The translations under genes and the position numbers were made by a program. This document shows, piece by piece, positions 1 to 6,153 of a stretch of 23,502 nt of DNA. Position 1 is the stretch's first letter. Every line of letters starts with the position of its first letter. This stretch comes from an uncultured Actinomycetes bacterium (GTDB lineage: Bacteria; Actinomycetota; Actinomycetes; Nanopelagicales; Nanopelagicaceae), in NCBI GenBank assembly GCA_903916775.1, contig CAIWXY010000021.1, forward strand, positions 1-23,502. Direction: 5' to 3'. The notes beneath the pieces are model-generated. The model saw only the letters and a program-made list of their open reading frames with translations. It had not been told where the DNA came from and did not search any database.

Positions 1-1
1 G

Positions 2-7
2 TAGGGT
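2..7 (+). promoter_or_regulatory. Putative leaderless -10 element of the EamA gene
   Basis: TAGGGT fits the actinobacterial -10 pattern TANNNT and lies 6 nt before the GTG at 14. No Shine-Dalgarno sequence is visible. Its first three bases are also an in-frame TAG, so the coding region cannot extend further upstream. The -35 region lies outside the window, so this rests on one short motif. Confidence 0.4.
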
Positions 8-13
8 CGGCCT

Positions 14-961
14 GTGAAAAACCACCGCGCTCGAGCATCAGTACTCGTTGGGGCAGCGGCTTTATTCTTCTCAATCAACGGAATCGTCGCCAAATGGGTG
101 ATGGAGGCGGGGCTTTCTCCGTGGAGATTGACCCAAATTCGTGCCACCGGGGCTGGAGCCATTCTTCTTATCTATATGGCGCTACGAGGACGGCTCGGTG
201 AGCTCAAAGTCGGCCGACGAGAGATCCCAACGCTCTTCCTATTCGGCACCTTTGGCATCGCTGCGGTCCAATCGCTCTATTTTTTCTCAATTCTGCATTT
301 GCATGTGGGAATCGCGATCATCATTCAGTTCACTGCCCCGATTTGGATCGTCGCCTACCTGCGCATATTCCGAAAGCAGCCCATCGCCCCGCTCATGTGG
401 GTTGGGTTAGGTAGCGCCTTTCTTGGGCTCCTCCTTGTTGCCCAAATTTGGGAGGGTCTGACCCTCAATGGCCCAGGATTGATCGCCGCATTTCTCGACG
501 CCCTATGTCTGGTCGTCTACTTCCTCATGGGTCGCAGGCTCAGCACTCGCTTTACGGGTGAAGCCATGGCGATGTGGGGATTTGGTGTCACCGCTCTGCT
601 TTTTGCGATCGCGCTACCGTGGTGGAAATTTCCGACTTCGATCTTCACCCGCTCCATTGATCTCAACGGCAAATTAGTTGGTCATCACCTACCGGGTTGG
701 AGCCTGATTCTCTTTGTCATCTTCTTTGGAACTGTCATCCCTTACACATCGGTGTTAATCGGCGTTAAACACCTCAGTGCACAAGTCACTGCAATCATCG
801 GCATGCTCGAGCCAGTACTGGCCGGTATCTGGGGATGGATTTTCTTACGTGAGAGACTTACTACGCTTGAGCTAGTGGGCGGTGCAATCGTGCTCATTGG
901 AATCTATATCTCAAGTTTTCTTGCAACCGAAGCGACAGAGATGGAGTCAGACCGTGGATAA
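14..961 (+). CDS. EamA/DMT-family membrane transporter
   Basis: This 315-residue, very hydrophobic protein looks like a 10-helix drug/metabolite transporter made of two EamA halves, roughly residues 8-140 and 155-300. The second half ends with the typical run GMLEPVLAGIWGWIFLRERL, in which the Pro-Val segment and the acidic, Arg-rich 'F-L-R-E' turn are family hallmarks. Members export or import amino acids and other small metabolites across the cytoplasmic membrane; the substrate here cannot be read from sequence. GTG at 14 is the only sensible start, because an in-frame TAG sits at 2-4. The last 8 bases overlap the GTG start of the carbonic anhydrase, so the two are probably one transcript. 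The link between transport and carbonic anhydrase is positional only. Confidence 0.85.
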   Translation: MKNHRARASVLVGAAALFFSINGIVAKWVMEAGLSPWRLTQIRATGAGAILLIYMALRGRLGELKVGRREIPTLFLFGTFGIAAVQSLYFFSILHLHVGIAIIIQFTAPIWIVAYLRIFRKQPIAPLMWVGLGSAFLGLLLVAQIWEGLTLNGPGLIAAFLDALCLVVYFLMGRRLSTRFTGEAMAMWGFGVTALLFAIALPWWKFPTSIFTRSIDLNGKLVGHHLPGWSLILFVIFFGTVIPYTSVLIGVKHLSAQVTAIIGMLEPVLAGIWGWIFLRERLTTLELVGGAIVLIGIYISSFLATEATEMESDRG

Positions 962-1448
962 ATTTGATGATCTACTCGTAGCAAATAAAGAGTTCGTCTC
1001 CCATTTCACATCGGAGAATCTCACTGGTCAAGCGATGAAGGGTCTTGCGATCGTGACCTGTATGGATTCGCGTATCGATCCGTTGCGCATCGTTGGAATG
1101 CACGCTGGTGATGCCAAGATTCTTCGTAATGCAGGAGCTCGCGTAACATCAGATGTGCTCCGTACATTGGCACTTGCAACTCATCTACTCGGAGTAAATC
1201 GCGTACTAGTTATGCCGCACACCGATTGTCGAATGGCGAGCATTGATGAAGCAGGAATTCATCAAGCTATTTTAGATAAGTCTGGAATTGATACTCGCAG
1301 TTTGGATTTCCAGACGACGAGTGATCAACTTGCATCACTTCGCAAAGATGTCATTCGTGTCGAGAGCAATCCATATTTGGCTCAAGGAGTGCGAGTGATG
1401 GGCGCTGTTTACGATGTGAAGAGCGGCTTACTTACGCCTATCGAATAA
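954..1448 (+). CDS. Beta-class carbonic anhydrase
   Basis: This 164-residue protein should interconvert CO2 and bicarbonate with a catalytic zinc. The beta-class signature is complete: C36-M-D38-S-R40 supplies the first zinc cysteine and the Asp/Arg pair, and H89-T-D-C92 supplies the remaining ligands. Length and motif spacing match the small mycobacterial enzyme Rv1284 as I recall it. The open frame extends upstream to 882, but the GTG at 954 is preferred: it has a GGAG 7 nt upstream (943-946), and earlier residues would be out-of-frame translation of the EamA gene. It overlaps that gene by 8 bases, implying translational coupling. The stop codon lies in the first unit of an 11-bp tandem repeat (1440-1494). 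Its role is presumably bicarbonate supply for carboxylases or pH balance. Confidence 0.88.
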   Translation: MDKFDDLLVANKEFVSHFTSENLTGQAMKGLAIVTCMDSRIDPLRIVGMHAGDAKILRNAGARVTSDVLRTLALATHLLGVNRVLVMPHTDCRMASIDEAGIHQAILDKSGIDTRSLDFQTTSDQLASLRKDVIRVESNPYLAQGVRVMGAVYDVKSGLLTPIE

Positions 1449-1494
1449 GTATTGAATAAGTATTGAATAAGTATCGAATAAGTATCGACTAAGA
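1440..1494. repeat. Five-unit 11-bp tandem repeat at the carbonic anhydrase stop codon
   Basis: Units begin at 1440, 1451, 1462, 1473 and 1484. The first four read ATYGAATAAGT (Y is C or T); the fifth is ATCGACTAAGA. The first unit contains the real stop codon (1446-1448). Because 11 is not a multiple of three, the TAA copies at 1457 and 1468 fall in the other two frames. The array fills most of the 62-bp gap between the convergent carbonic anhydrase and dnaB genes. Confidence 0.9.
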
Positions 1495-1500
1495 GTCGAT
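1484..1500. terminator. Small hairpin between convergent genes, possible weak terminator
   Basis: ATCGACT (1484-1490) and AGTCGAT (1494-1500) form a perfect 7-bp stem with loop AAG. It overlaps the divergent fifth unit of the 11-bp repeat and lies between two convergent stop codons, where a bidirectional terminator would be expected. Neither strand has a following T tract and the stem is not GC-rich, so intrinsic termination is doubtful. Confidence 0.35.
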
Positions 1501-1510
1501 CGAGGATTGA

Positions 1511-2950
1511 TTAGTCACGAATAAAAGCGTCGCTGCTACCACCAGAAGCTCCACCACTGCTTGCGCCACCAGAGAAATTCGATGGTGCTGCTAGGTCGGC
1601 AAAGCGAGCAAAGTGAAGTTGGGCCGCAACAGTAATGGTGCGAGTCTGTCCGTTACGGTGCTTAGCGACAATGAGATCAGCCTCGCCTGAGCGATTTTGA
1701 TTGTCATACATATCGTCGCGATGAAGCAGGATAACAACGTCGGCATCTTGTTCAATCGATCCTGATTCACGAAGATCCGAGAGCATTGGCTTCTTGTCGG
1801 CACGCTGCTCGGGACCACGGTTGAGCTGTGAGATCGCGATGATTGGGACACCAATCTCTTTAGCTAAGAGCTTGAGATTACGTGAAAATTCGGAGACCTC
1901 TTGTTGACGGCTCTCAACTTTTTTACCAGAGGTCATCAACTGCAAGTAGTCGATCACAATGAGTTTGAGGTTATGGCGTTGCTTGAGGCGACGGGCCTTT
2001 GCGCGAATCTCCATCAACGAGAGATTTGGTGAGTCATCAATAAAGAGCGGAGCTTGAGAAATTTCTCCCATACGTTTAGCTAATCGACCCCACTCGTCAT
2101 CAGAGAGAGAGCCTGAGCGAATATTATTAAGTCCGACGCGCGCCTCTGCAGAGAGCATGCGCATTGTGATCTCCGAGCGAGACATTTCGAGCGAAAAGAT
2201 CACTGAACAATCGTGATTATGAATAGCTGCATGACGAGCAATATCTAGGCCGAGAGTTGATTTACCAACGGCTGGACGCGCAGCAAGAACAATCATGTTT
2301 CCTGGGTGCAGACCATTAGTCAGTGAATCAAGATCTTTAAATCCTGTCTTCACACCTTCTTGTGCAACGCCACTAGAGATAGCTTCGATCTCATCGAGCG
2401 CTGCAGGCAAAAGTTCTGAGAGTTGGATGTAATCCTCTGACATACGACTCTCTGTTACTTGATACACCTCAGCCTGAGCTGTGTTGACCGCATCATCAAC
2501 ATCGCCCTCTTCTGAATAACCAAGTTGGACAATTTTTGTACCCGCTTCGACAAGGCGACGAAGAATTGCGCGATCGCGCACGATCTTTGCGTAGTAACCA
2601 GCGTTCGCTGCAGTAGGGACAGAAGAGATGAGTGTGTGGAGATATGGCGCGCCACCTGCACGCGCAATATCACCACGCTTCGTTAGCTCGGCCGCAACTG
2701 TTACTGGATCGGCAGGATCGCCGCGGCCATAGAGATCAAGAATTGCGTCATAGATAAGTTCGTGCGCAGGGCGATAAAAGTCGCGATCTTTAATGATTTC
2801 GACAACGTCGGCGATTGCGTCTTTTGAGAGAAGCATTCCGCCAAGTACTGATTGCTCTGCAACGAGATCTTGAGGTGGGGTACGTTCGAACTCAACCGCA
2901 CGCGCAGGGGTGTTGTTGCTGCCCCGGCTTGGGAGTTCGGCGATGCTCAT
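1511..2950 (-). CDS. dnaB: Replicative DNA helicase DnaB
   Basis: This 479-residue protein is the hexameric helicase that unwinds DNA at the fork. An N-terminal DnaB domain covers about residues 25-130. The RecA-like motor carries Walker A ARPAVGKS (224-231) and Walker B LIVIDYLQLM (330-339), followed by SQLNRGPEQR and the DLRESGSIEQDADV arginine-finger region. The Gly/Ser-rich tail (about 459-473) ends in DAFIRD. The length is that of an inteinless DnaB; many actinobacterial dnaB genes carry inteins and this one does not. The ATG at 2950 fits the family's N terminus, but only a weak AGGG lies close upstream, so start confidence is moderate. A 239-bp spacer with a possible rplI terminator and a DnaA-box-like cluster separates it from rplI, suggesting its own promoter. 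Confidence 0.97.
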   Translation of the reverse strand: MSIAELPSRGSNNTPARAVEFERTPPQDLVAEQSVLGGMLLSKDAIADVVEIIKDRDFYRPAHELIYDAILDLYGRGDPADPVTVAAELTKRGDIARAGGAPYLHTLISSVPTAANAGYYAKIVRDRAILRRLVEAGTKIVQLGYSEEGDVDDAVNTAQAEVYQVTESRMSEDYIQLSELLPAALDEIEAISSGVAQEGVKTGFKDLDSLTNGLHPGNMIVLAARPAVGKSTLGLDIARHAAIHNHDCSVIFSLEMSRSEITMRMLSAEARVGLNNIRSGSLSDDEWGRLAKRMGEISQAPLFIDDSPNLSLMEIRAKARRLKQRHNLKLIVIDYLQLMTSGKKVESRQQEVSEFSRNLKLLAKEIGVPIIAISQLNRGPEQRADKKPMLSDLRESGSIEQDADVVILLHRDDMYDNQNRSGEADLIVAKHRNGQTRTITVAAQLHFARFADLAAPSNFSGGASSGGASGGSSDAFIRD

Positions 2951-3014
2951 GCCCTAATTTTGGTGGAGAGCACTGACATTGCCTATTTTTACCCGGCTGC
3001 CCTGTGTGTGAAGC

Positions 3015-3076
3015 TGTGGACTACGAGTCTGTAACTGGGGATAACTTGAGCGTGGGTGTGGATTGTTTGGGGATAA
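3015..3076. promoter_or_regulatory. Helically phased cluster of four DnaA-box-like 9-mers upstream of dnaB
   Basis: On the plus strand, TGTGGACTA starts at 3015, TGGGGATAA at 3036, TGTGGATTG at 3057 and TGGGGATAA at 3068. All have the same orientation and resemble the reverse complement of DnaA boxes (TGTGGATAA or TGTGGACAA) with one or two mismatches. Start spacings are 21, 21 and 11 bp, so all face the same side of the helix. A fifth TGGGGATAA (3133-3141) overlaps the rplI hairpin. The cluster lies 65-126 bp upstream of the dnaB start codon. DnaA control of dnaB is inference. Confidence 0.5.
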
Positions 3077-3102
3077 GAGCGGCGGTTTTCCCCATAAAAG
3101 CG

Positions 3103-3136
3103 CCCAACCCCGCTCACTTTCGTGAACGGGGTTGGG
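3103..3136 (-). terminator. Probable terminator of the rpsF-ssb-rpsR-rplI operon
   Basis: CCCAACCCCG (3103-3112) and CGGGGTTGGG (3127-3136) form a perfect 10-bp GC-rich stem. It can be extended inward by four more pairs beyond one C-A mismatch, around the loop TTTC. On the minus strand it is followed by GCGCTTTTA, a short T tract. It sits about 50 bp beyond the rplI stop codon, in the right orientation and place to end the ribosomal protein operon. Confidence 0.65.
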
Positions 3137-3189
3137 GATAAAGATATCTCCGTCGATCTCAGATTTTGAGATCTCATGTGAGGCTGAGA

Positions 3190-3633
3190 TTAAGCAGCAA
3201 CGACCTGAACGTTGATCACAGCGACTACAGATGCAGCAAGGGTGACCTTCGCTGTGTAGTTGCCAAGCTTCTTCATGATTGGAGCCTTGAGGTGATGGCG
3301 ATCGACAGCAACACCTGTAGCGGTGTTGATTGCCTTGACCAAGTCCTTATCGGTTACAGAACCGAAGAGTGAACCTGTTGCGCCAACCTTTGCCTTAACG
3401 ACAATTGGGGCCTTCTCGAGTGAAGCTTTGATTTCACGTGCGTGGTCAAGATCGCGGATCTCGCGTGCAGCGCGTGCACGACGGATGCCTTCGATCTGCT
3501 TCTCTCCACCAAGTGACCATGCGATTGCAAATCCACGAGGCTGAAGGAAGTTACGTGCGTAACCATCTTTAACAGTGACAACATCGCCAGCTTGGCCAAG
3601 GCCAGTTACTTCACGAGTAAGAATGAGTTTCAT
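3190..3633 (-). CDS. rplI: 50S ribosomal protein L9
   Basis: This 147-residue protein is L9 of the large subunit. It begins MKLILTREVTGLGQAGDVV and continues with the highly conserved KDGYARNFLQPRGFA, the N-terminal rRNA-binding domain. A charged connecting helix (about residues 45-75) and the C-terminal domain follow, giving the usual family length. The frame stays open to 3747, but ATG at 3633 is the start: it matches the canonical N terminus and has GGGAG about 9 nt upstream. It is the last gene of the rpsF-ssb-rpsR-rplI operon, 22 nt after rpsR, and is followed by a hairpin at 3103-3136. The order S6-SSB-S18-L9 is widely conserved. Confidence 0.97.
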   Translation of the reverse strand: MKLILTREVTGLGQAGDVVTVKDGYARNFLQPRGFAIAWSLGGEKQIEGIRRARAAREIRDLDHAREIKASLEKAPIVVKAKVGATGSLFGSVTDKDLVKAINTATGVAVDRHHLKAPIMKKLGNYTAKVTLAASVVAVINVQVVAA

Positions 3634-3655
3634 ATCTGTCTTCTCCCTTATCCGC

Positions 3656-3943
3656 TTAGCGAGCTGTTGAGGTGTAAGGCAATAGCGCCATTTCGCGGGA
3701 ATTCTTAACCGCGGCAGCAATTGCACGTTGATGTTGGGTACATGCACCAGTTACACGACGAGCGCGGATCTTGCCGCGATCTGAGATGAACTTGCGCAGT
3801 GTTGCGATGTCCTTATAGTCAATATAAGTAACCTTCTGCTGACAGAAAGAACATGGCTTCTTCTTAAACTTCTTGAGAGCCGCAGCAGACATCTTTGGTG
3901 CTGTCTTCTTTGGCTTCAGTGTCTTATTACTTCTTGCTCCCAC
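3656..3943 (-). CDS. rpsR: 30S ribosomal protein S18, zinc-binding form
   Basis: This 95-residue protein is S18, which pairs with S6 on the small-subunit platform. The core DYKDIATLRKFISDRGKIRARR and the C-terminal AIAAAVKNSREMALLPYT are diagnostic. Four likely zinc ligands are present: C31 and C34 (CSFC) and C68 and H71 (CTQH), so this is a 'C+' S18; actinobacteria often also carry a cysteine-free paralogue used in zinc starvation. The GTG at 3943 has AGGAG 7 nt upstream. It gives a Lys-rich N-terminal extension of about 28 residues, slightly longer than usual; an internal ATG at codon 18 is the alternative. It lies between ssb and rplI in the operon. Confidence 0.95.
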   Translation of the reverse strand: MGARSNKTLKPKKTAPKMSAAALKKFKKKPCSFCQQKVTYIDYKDIATLRKFISDRGKIRARRVTGACTQHQRAIAAAVKNSREMALLPYTSTAR

Positions 3944-4002
3944 TGTGGTGCTCCTTTTTAGGGTGCCCTGCGATTAGGCAGGAATGGTTGATTAGTTAAT
4001 TA

Positions 4003-4494
4003 TTAAAATGGTGGCTGATCATCAGAAGCGCTCGTTGCCCAACCGCCACCTACTGGCGCAGCTGACCAAGGATCTTCTGAAGAAACAGTCTCTGAAGCTG
4101 ACGAGAAGCCTCCTGCAGATGCACCGCGAGTTGTCTTGGTGACCTTTGCGGTGGCGTTGCGAAGTGATGGACCTACTTCATCAACTTCCACCTCAAATAC
4201 AGTGCGCTTTTCGCCCTCTTTAGTCTCATAAGAGCGTTGCTTTAAACGACCAGAAACAATGACGCGCATTCCGCGAGTCAAAGATTCTGCAACGTTCTCT
4301 GCTGCCTGACGCCAGATTTGGCAATTAAGAAAGAGGCTATCGCCATCTTTCCATTCGTTAGTTGCCTTATCGAGATAACGAGGTGTTGAAGCAACGGTGA
4401 ACTTTGCGACTGCAGCACCAGATGGTGTGAAGCGAAGTTCAGGATCGTTGGTCAAATTACCGATCATTGTGATCGTTGTATCTCCAGCTGCCAT
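4003..4494 (-). CDS. ssb: Single-stranded DNA-binding protein
   Basis: This 163-residue SSB binds single-stranded DNA at forks and recruits repair and replication partners. An OB-fold covers residues 1-110: TTITMIGNLTNDPELRFTPSG, then the conserved FLNCQIWRQAAENVAESL and GMRVIVSGRLKQRSYE. A Gly/Ser/Thr-rich linker leads to the acidic tip DDQPPF (158-163), the usual docking peptide for partner proteins. The ATG at 4494 gives the standard N terminus, though the upstream purine tract is weak. It sits 28 nt after rpsF and is probably translated from the same message. A small hairpin (CCTGC 3967-3971, GCAGG 3978-3982) lies in the 59-bp spacer to rpsR. Confidence 0.97.
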   Translation of the reverse strand: MAAGDTTITMIGNLTNDPELRFTPSGAAVAKFTVASTPRYLDKATNEWKDGDSLFLNCQIWRQAAENVAESLTRGMRVIVSGRLKQRSYETKEGEKRTVFEVEVDEVGPSLRNATAKVTKTTRGASAGGFSSASETVSSEDPWSAAPVGGGWATSASDDQPPF

Positions 4495-4522
4495 TTTTAT
4501 ACTCTCTTATGCGTTAATGAAT

Positions 4523-4816
4523 TTAAATTGTGTCGTCTGGACGAACTACTTTTGTGCGAAGCACAGCTTCGTTCAAATTGAGTTGGCGATCGAGTTCTTT
4601 GATCGCATCTGGGCCACAGCTCAAATCAGCAACAGCGTAAATTCCTTCAGCCTTCTTGTTGATTTCGAAGGTCATACGACGACGACCCCAGATATCTAAC
4701 TTGTTGACTGTGCCACCACTGTCCTTGATGATCTTGAGATAAGTATCAAGACTTGGTTGGACTGTGCGCTCTTCTAATTCAGGATCGAGAATGACCATGA
4801 TTTCATAATGACGCAT
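4523..4816 (-). CDS. rpsF: 30S ribosomal protein S6
   Basis: This 97-residue protein is S6, which forms a dimer with S18 on the 16S central domain. It opens with MRHYEIMVILDPELEER, followed by the conserved strand WGRRRMTFEINKKAEGIY and the final LRTKVVRPDD. The length is normal, without a long acidic tail. The ATG at 4816 is preceded by a strong purine tract (AGGAGGTGGGG on the coding strand). It is the first gene of the S6-SSB-S18-L9 operon. Its upstream spacer holds a promoter-like pair and two hairpins that could form an autoregulatory leader. Confidence 0.97.
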   Translation of the reverse strand: MRHYEIMVILDPELEERTVQPSLDTYLKIIKDSGGTVNKLDIWGRRRMTFEINKKAEGIYAVADLSCGPDAIKELDRQLNLNEAVLRTKVVRPDDTI

Positions 4817-4846
4817 GCGTTAACCCCACCTCCTCTGGACTAAACG

Positions 4847-4919
4847 GTCGTGGTATTTCCACGACAGGAGGGTTATAGCTCCATCGACGTCAGTAGACGG
4901 GTGCCTACTTCCTAGATGG
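4847..4919 (-). promoter_or_regulatory. Candidate structured leader of the rpsF operon
   Basis: On the rpsF strand the predicted 5' UTR can fold into two hairpins. The first has CCATC/GATGG (4919-4915 with 4885-4881) enclosing GTAG/CTAC (4908-4905 with 4896-4893), with a CCCG-containing loop. The second is a perfect 7-bp stem GTCGTGG/CCACGAC (4865-4859 with 4853-4847) and loop AAATA. S6:S18-binding leaders upstream of rpsF are known in many bacteria. I cannot confirm that these hairpins match that consensus. Confidence 0.4.
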
Positions 4920-4920
4920 A

Positions 4921-4949
4921 AGGTTAAGGGTAACTTGGGCGCGCTCCAA
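4921..4949 (-). promoter_or_regulatory. Putative rpsF operon promoter
   Basis: On the minus strand TTGGAG (4949-4944) is followed after exactly 17 nt by TAACCT (4926-4921), a TANNNT-type -10. Transcription would start near 4914, just beyond the stop codon of the upstream GT87-like gene, producing a leader of about 98 nt. The -35 matches TTGACA only in TTG, so confidence is moderate. Confidence 0.45.
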
Positions 4950-4956
4950 GAGGAAA

Positions 4957-6150
4957 TTAGCCAATTGTGGAGTTAGTGAGGGGTGTGGATGCCTCCTCCA
5001 GAGGCTGATTTTGTACCGATTGTCCGATTTTTAGGGCGAAATACCCGGTAGCCACGATCCGGCCAAGGGTGATCCAGGCGTATGCGACCCCAGTGATCCC
5101 AAACCGCCCACCGCCAGAGGAGGTAGCCAAATACTCCCAAATAGCGAGGTGATAGAGCAGTTCGGATCCCTGCCAGATCCAGAAAGCGCTGCGATCAGAT
5201 CTGCGAGTCAGTGCGATCACGCCAAGTGGAGCTAACCAGAGAACATACTGTGGTGAGTAAACCTTGCTGGTGAGAGTAAATATTGCAGCAGCTATAAAAG
5301 CGACCTGCGCCAACGATGGTGTGTGTTTTATCCGCAGCAGGAAGATGCAGAACACGGCCATCGCCGCGATGAAGCAGAACCCTGACATCACGTTGATGTT
5401 ATTAGGAGACCACCCTAGGAGTTGGAGCGCATACCAAAGCGATCCAAAATCAGCTGGGCGATGAGAGTTCAGTGAGAAAAAGCGCCACCATCCGGTTGGT
5501 GTGGTGAGTGCGAATGGAAGATTAATTAGCGCATATGTGCCAAGTGAAAGAGCGAGATATCGGATTCCGCTTCTGATCTCTTTGCGACGGTAGAAGATGA
5601 TAAATATTGGCGCGAGCAAAACAATAGGGAAAAATTTAGTTGCGATAGAAATCCCAAGCAAGAGCGCGCTAGTTCGATATCTCTGCCTTTCAAATAGCAG
5701 GATGCTACCGAGCACGCTAACCACTGCCCAGATATCCCAATTTATATAGAGCGATGCAACAACTGCCGGGCAGATCGGGAAGAGATACCAATAGTGTGGA
5801 TTGAGTTTGGCGATCAGTAGTGCGCTCGCTATGAAGAGTAGTGCGATGAGAAATACATTGACTAAGAAATATCCATGAATGGAGTGCGGTGATACGAGCG
5901 CAGTAGCCCACATAACAACACCCATGATGGGTGGATACTCAACCGAGTTAGTAGCACTCGAATATGGCCAGACATGATCAACTAAATTGCGTGCATCATA
6001 AAGCGCCGGAATATCTGAATAACACGCGTGCGTGTATTCGTCTGGGCTCATCCAACTGTGTGAATAACAATGATCAAACTTCACGAACGAAAGCAGAGCC
6101 ATCACCACAGTGAGCAGTAGCAGTGCTTTCGCTGTGTAACTGACCTTCAT
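4957..6150 (-). CDS. Polytopic membrane protein, GT87/DUF2029-like putative glycosyltransferase
   Basis: This 397-residue protein has an N-terminal anchor (residues 5-22), a long presumably extracytoplasmic loop containing SPDEYTHACYSD, YDARNL and VEYPPIMG, and then about eight to nine hydrophobic helices. This resembles polyprenyl-phosphate-sugar-dependent GT-C enzymes of the GT87/DUF2029 type, in which acidic residues of the first loop are catalytic. The mycobacterial gene in the same position between ponA1 and rpsF, Rv0051, is of this kind. The donor sugar and acceptor are unknown; a cell-envelope glycan is the reasonable guess. The ATG at 6150 lies 3 nt after the PBP stop codon, so translation is probably coupled. 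Promoter elements for rpsF follow immediately. Confidence 0.7.
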   Translation of the reverse strand: MKVSYTAKALLLLTVVMALLSFVKFDHCYSHSWMSPDEYTHACYSDIPALYDARNLVDHVWPYSSATNSVEYPPIMGVVMWATALVSPHSIHGYFLVNVFLIALLFIASALLIAKLNPHYWYLFPICPAVVASLYINWDIWAVVSVLGSILLFERQRYRTSALLLGISIATKFFPIVLLAPIFIIFYRRKEIRSGIRYLALSLGTYALINLPFALTTPTGWWRFFSLNSHRPADFGSLWYALQLLGWSPNNINVMSGFCFIAAMAVFCIFLLRIKHTPSLAQVAFIAAAIFTLTSKVYSPQYVLWLAPLGVIALTRRSDRSAFWIWQGSELLYHLAIWEYLATSSGGGRFGITGVAYAWITLGRIVATGYFALKIGQSVQNQPLEEASTPLTNSTIG

Positions 6151-6153
6151 AAA

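Larger units (their letters stand above)
2951..3189. other. dnaB-rplI spacer
   Basis: No gene is visible in this 239-bp spacer. From right to left along transcription it holds a 7-bp inverted repeat (GATCTCA 3155-3161, TGAGATC 3167-3173), a strong hairpin (3103-3136), four DnaA-box-like 9-mers (3015-3076) and an AT-rich patch with a possible dnaB -10 (TAAAAA on the minus strand, 2991-2986). The promoter assignment is weak because no convincing -35 is present. Confidence 0.5.

Noticed and set aside
1440..1494. CRISPR-like array
   Set aside because: Units are 11 bp and directly abutting without spacers; this is a simple tandem repeat.
1511..2950. Intein in dnaB
   Set aside because: The protein is 479 residues and the Walker A and DYLQLM regions are uninterrupted.
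3155..3173. Perfect 7-bp inverted repeat GATCTCA/TGAGATC after rplI
   Set aside because: AT-rich, no T tract, and a much stronger hairpin follows at 3103-3136.
3634..3747. N-terminal extension of rplI by 38 codons
   Set aside because: It overlaps rpsR in another frame; the canonical L9 N terminus begins at 3633 with a Shine-Dalgarno.
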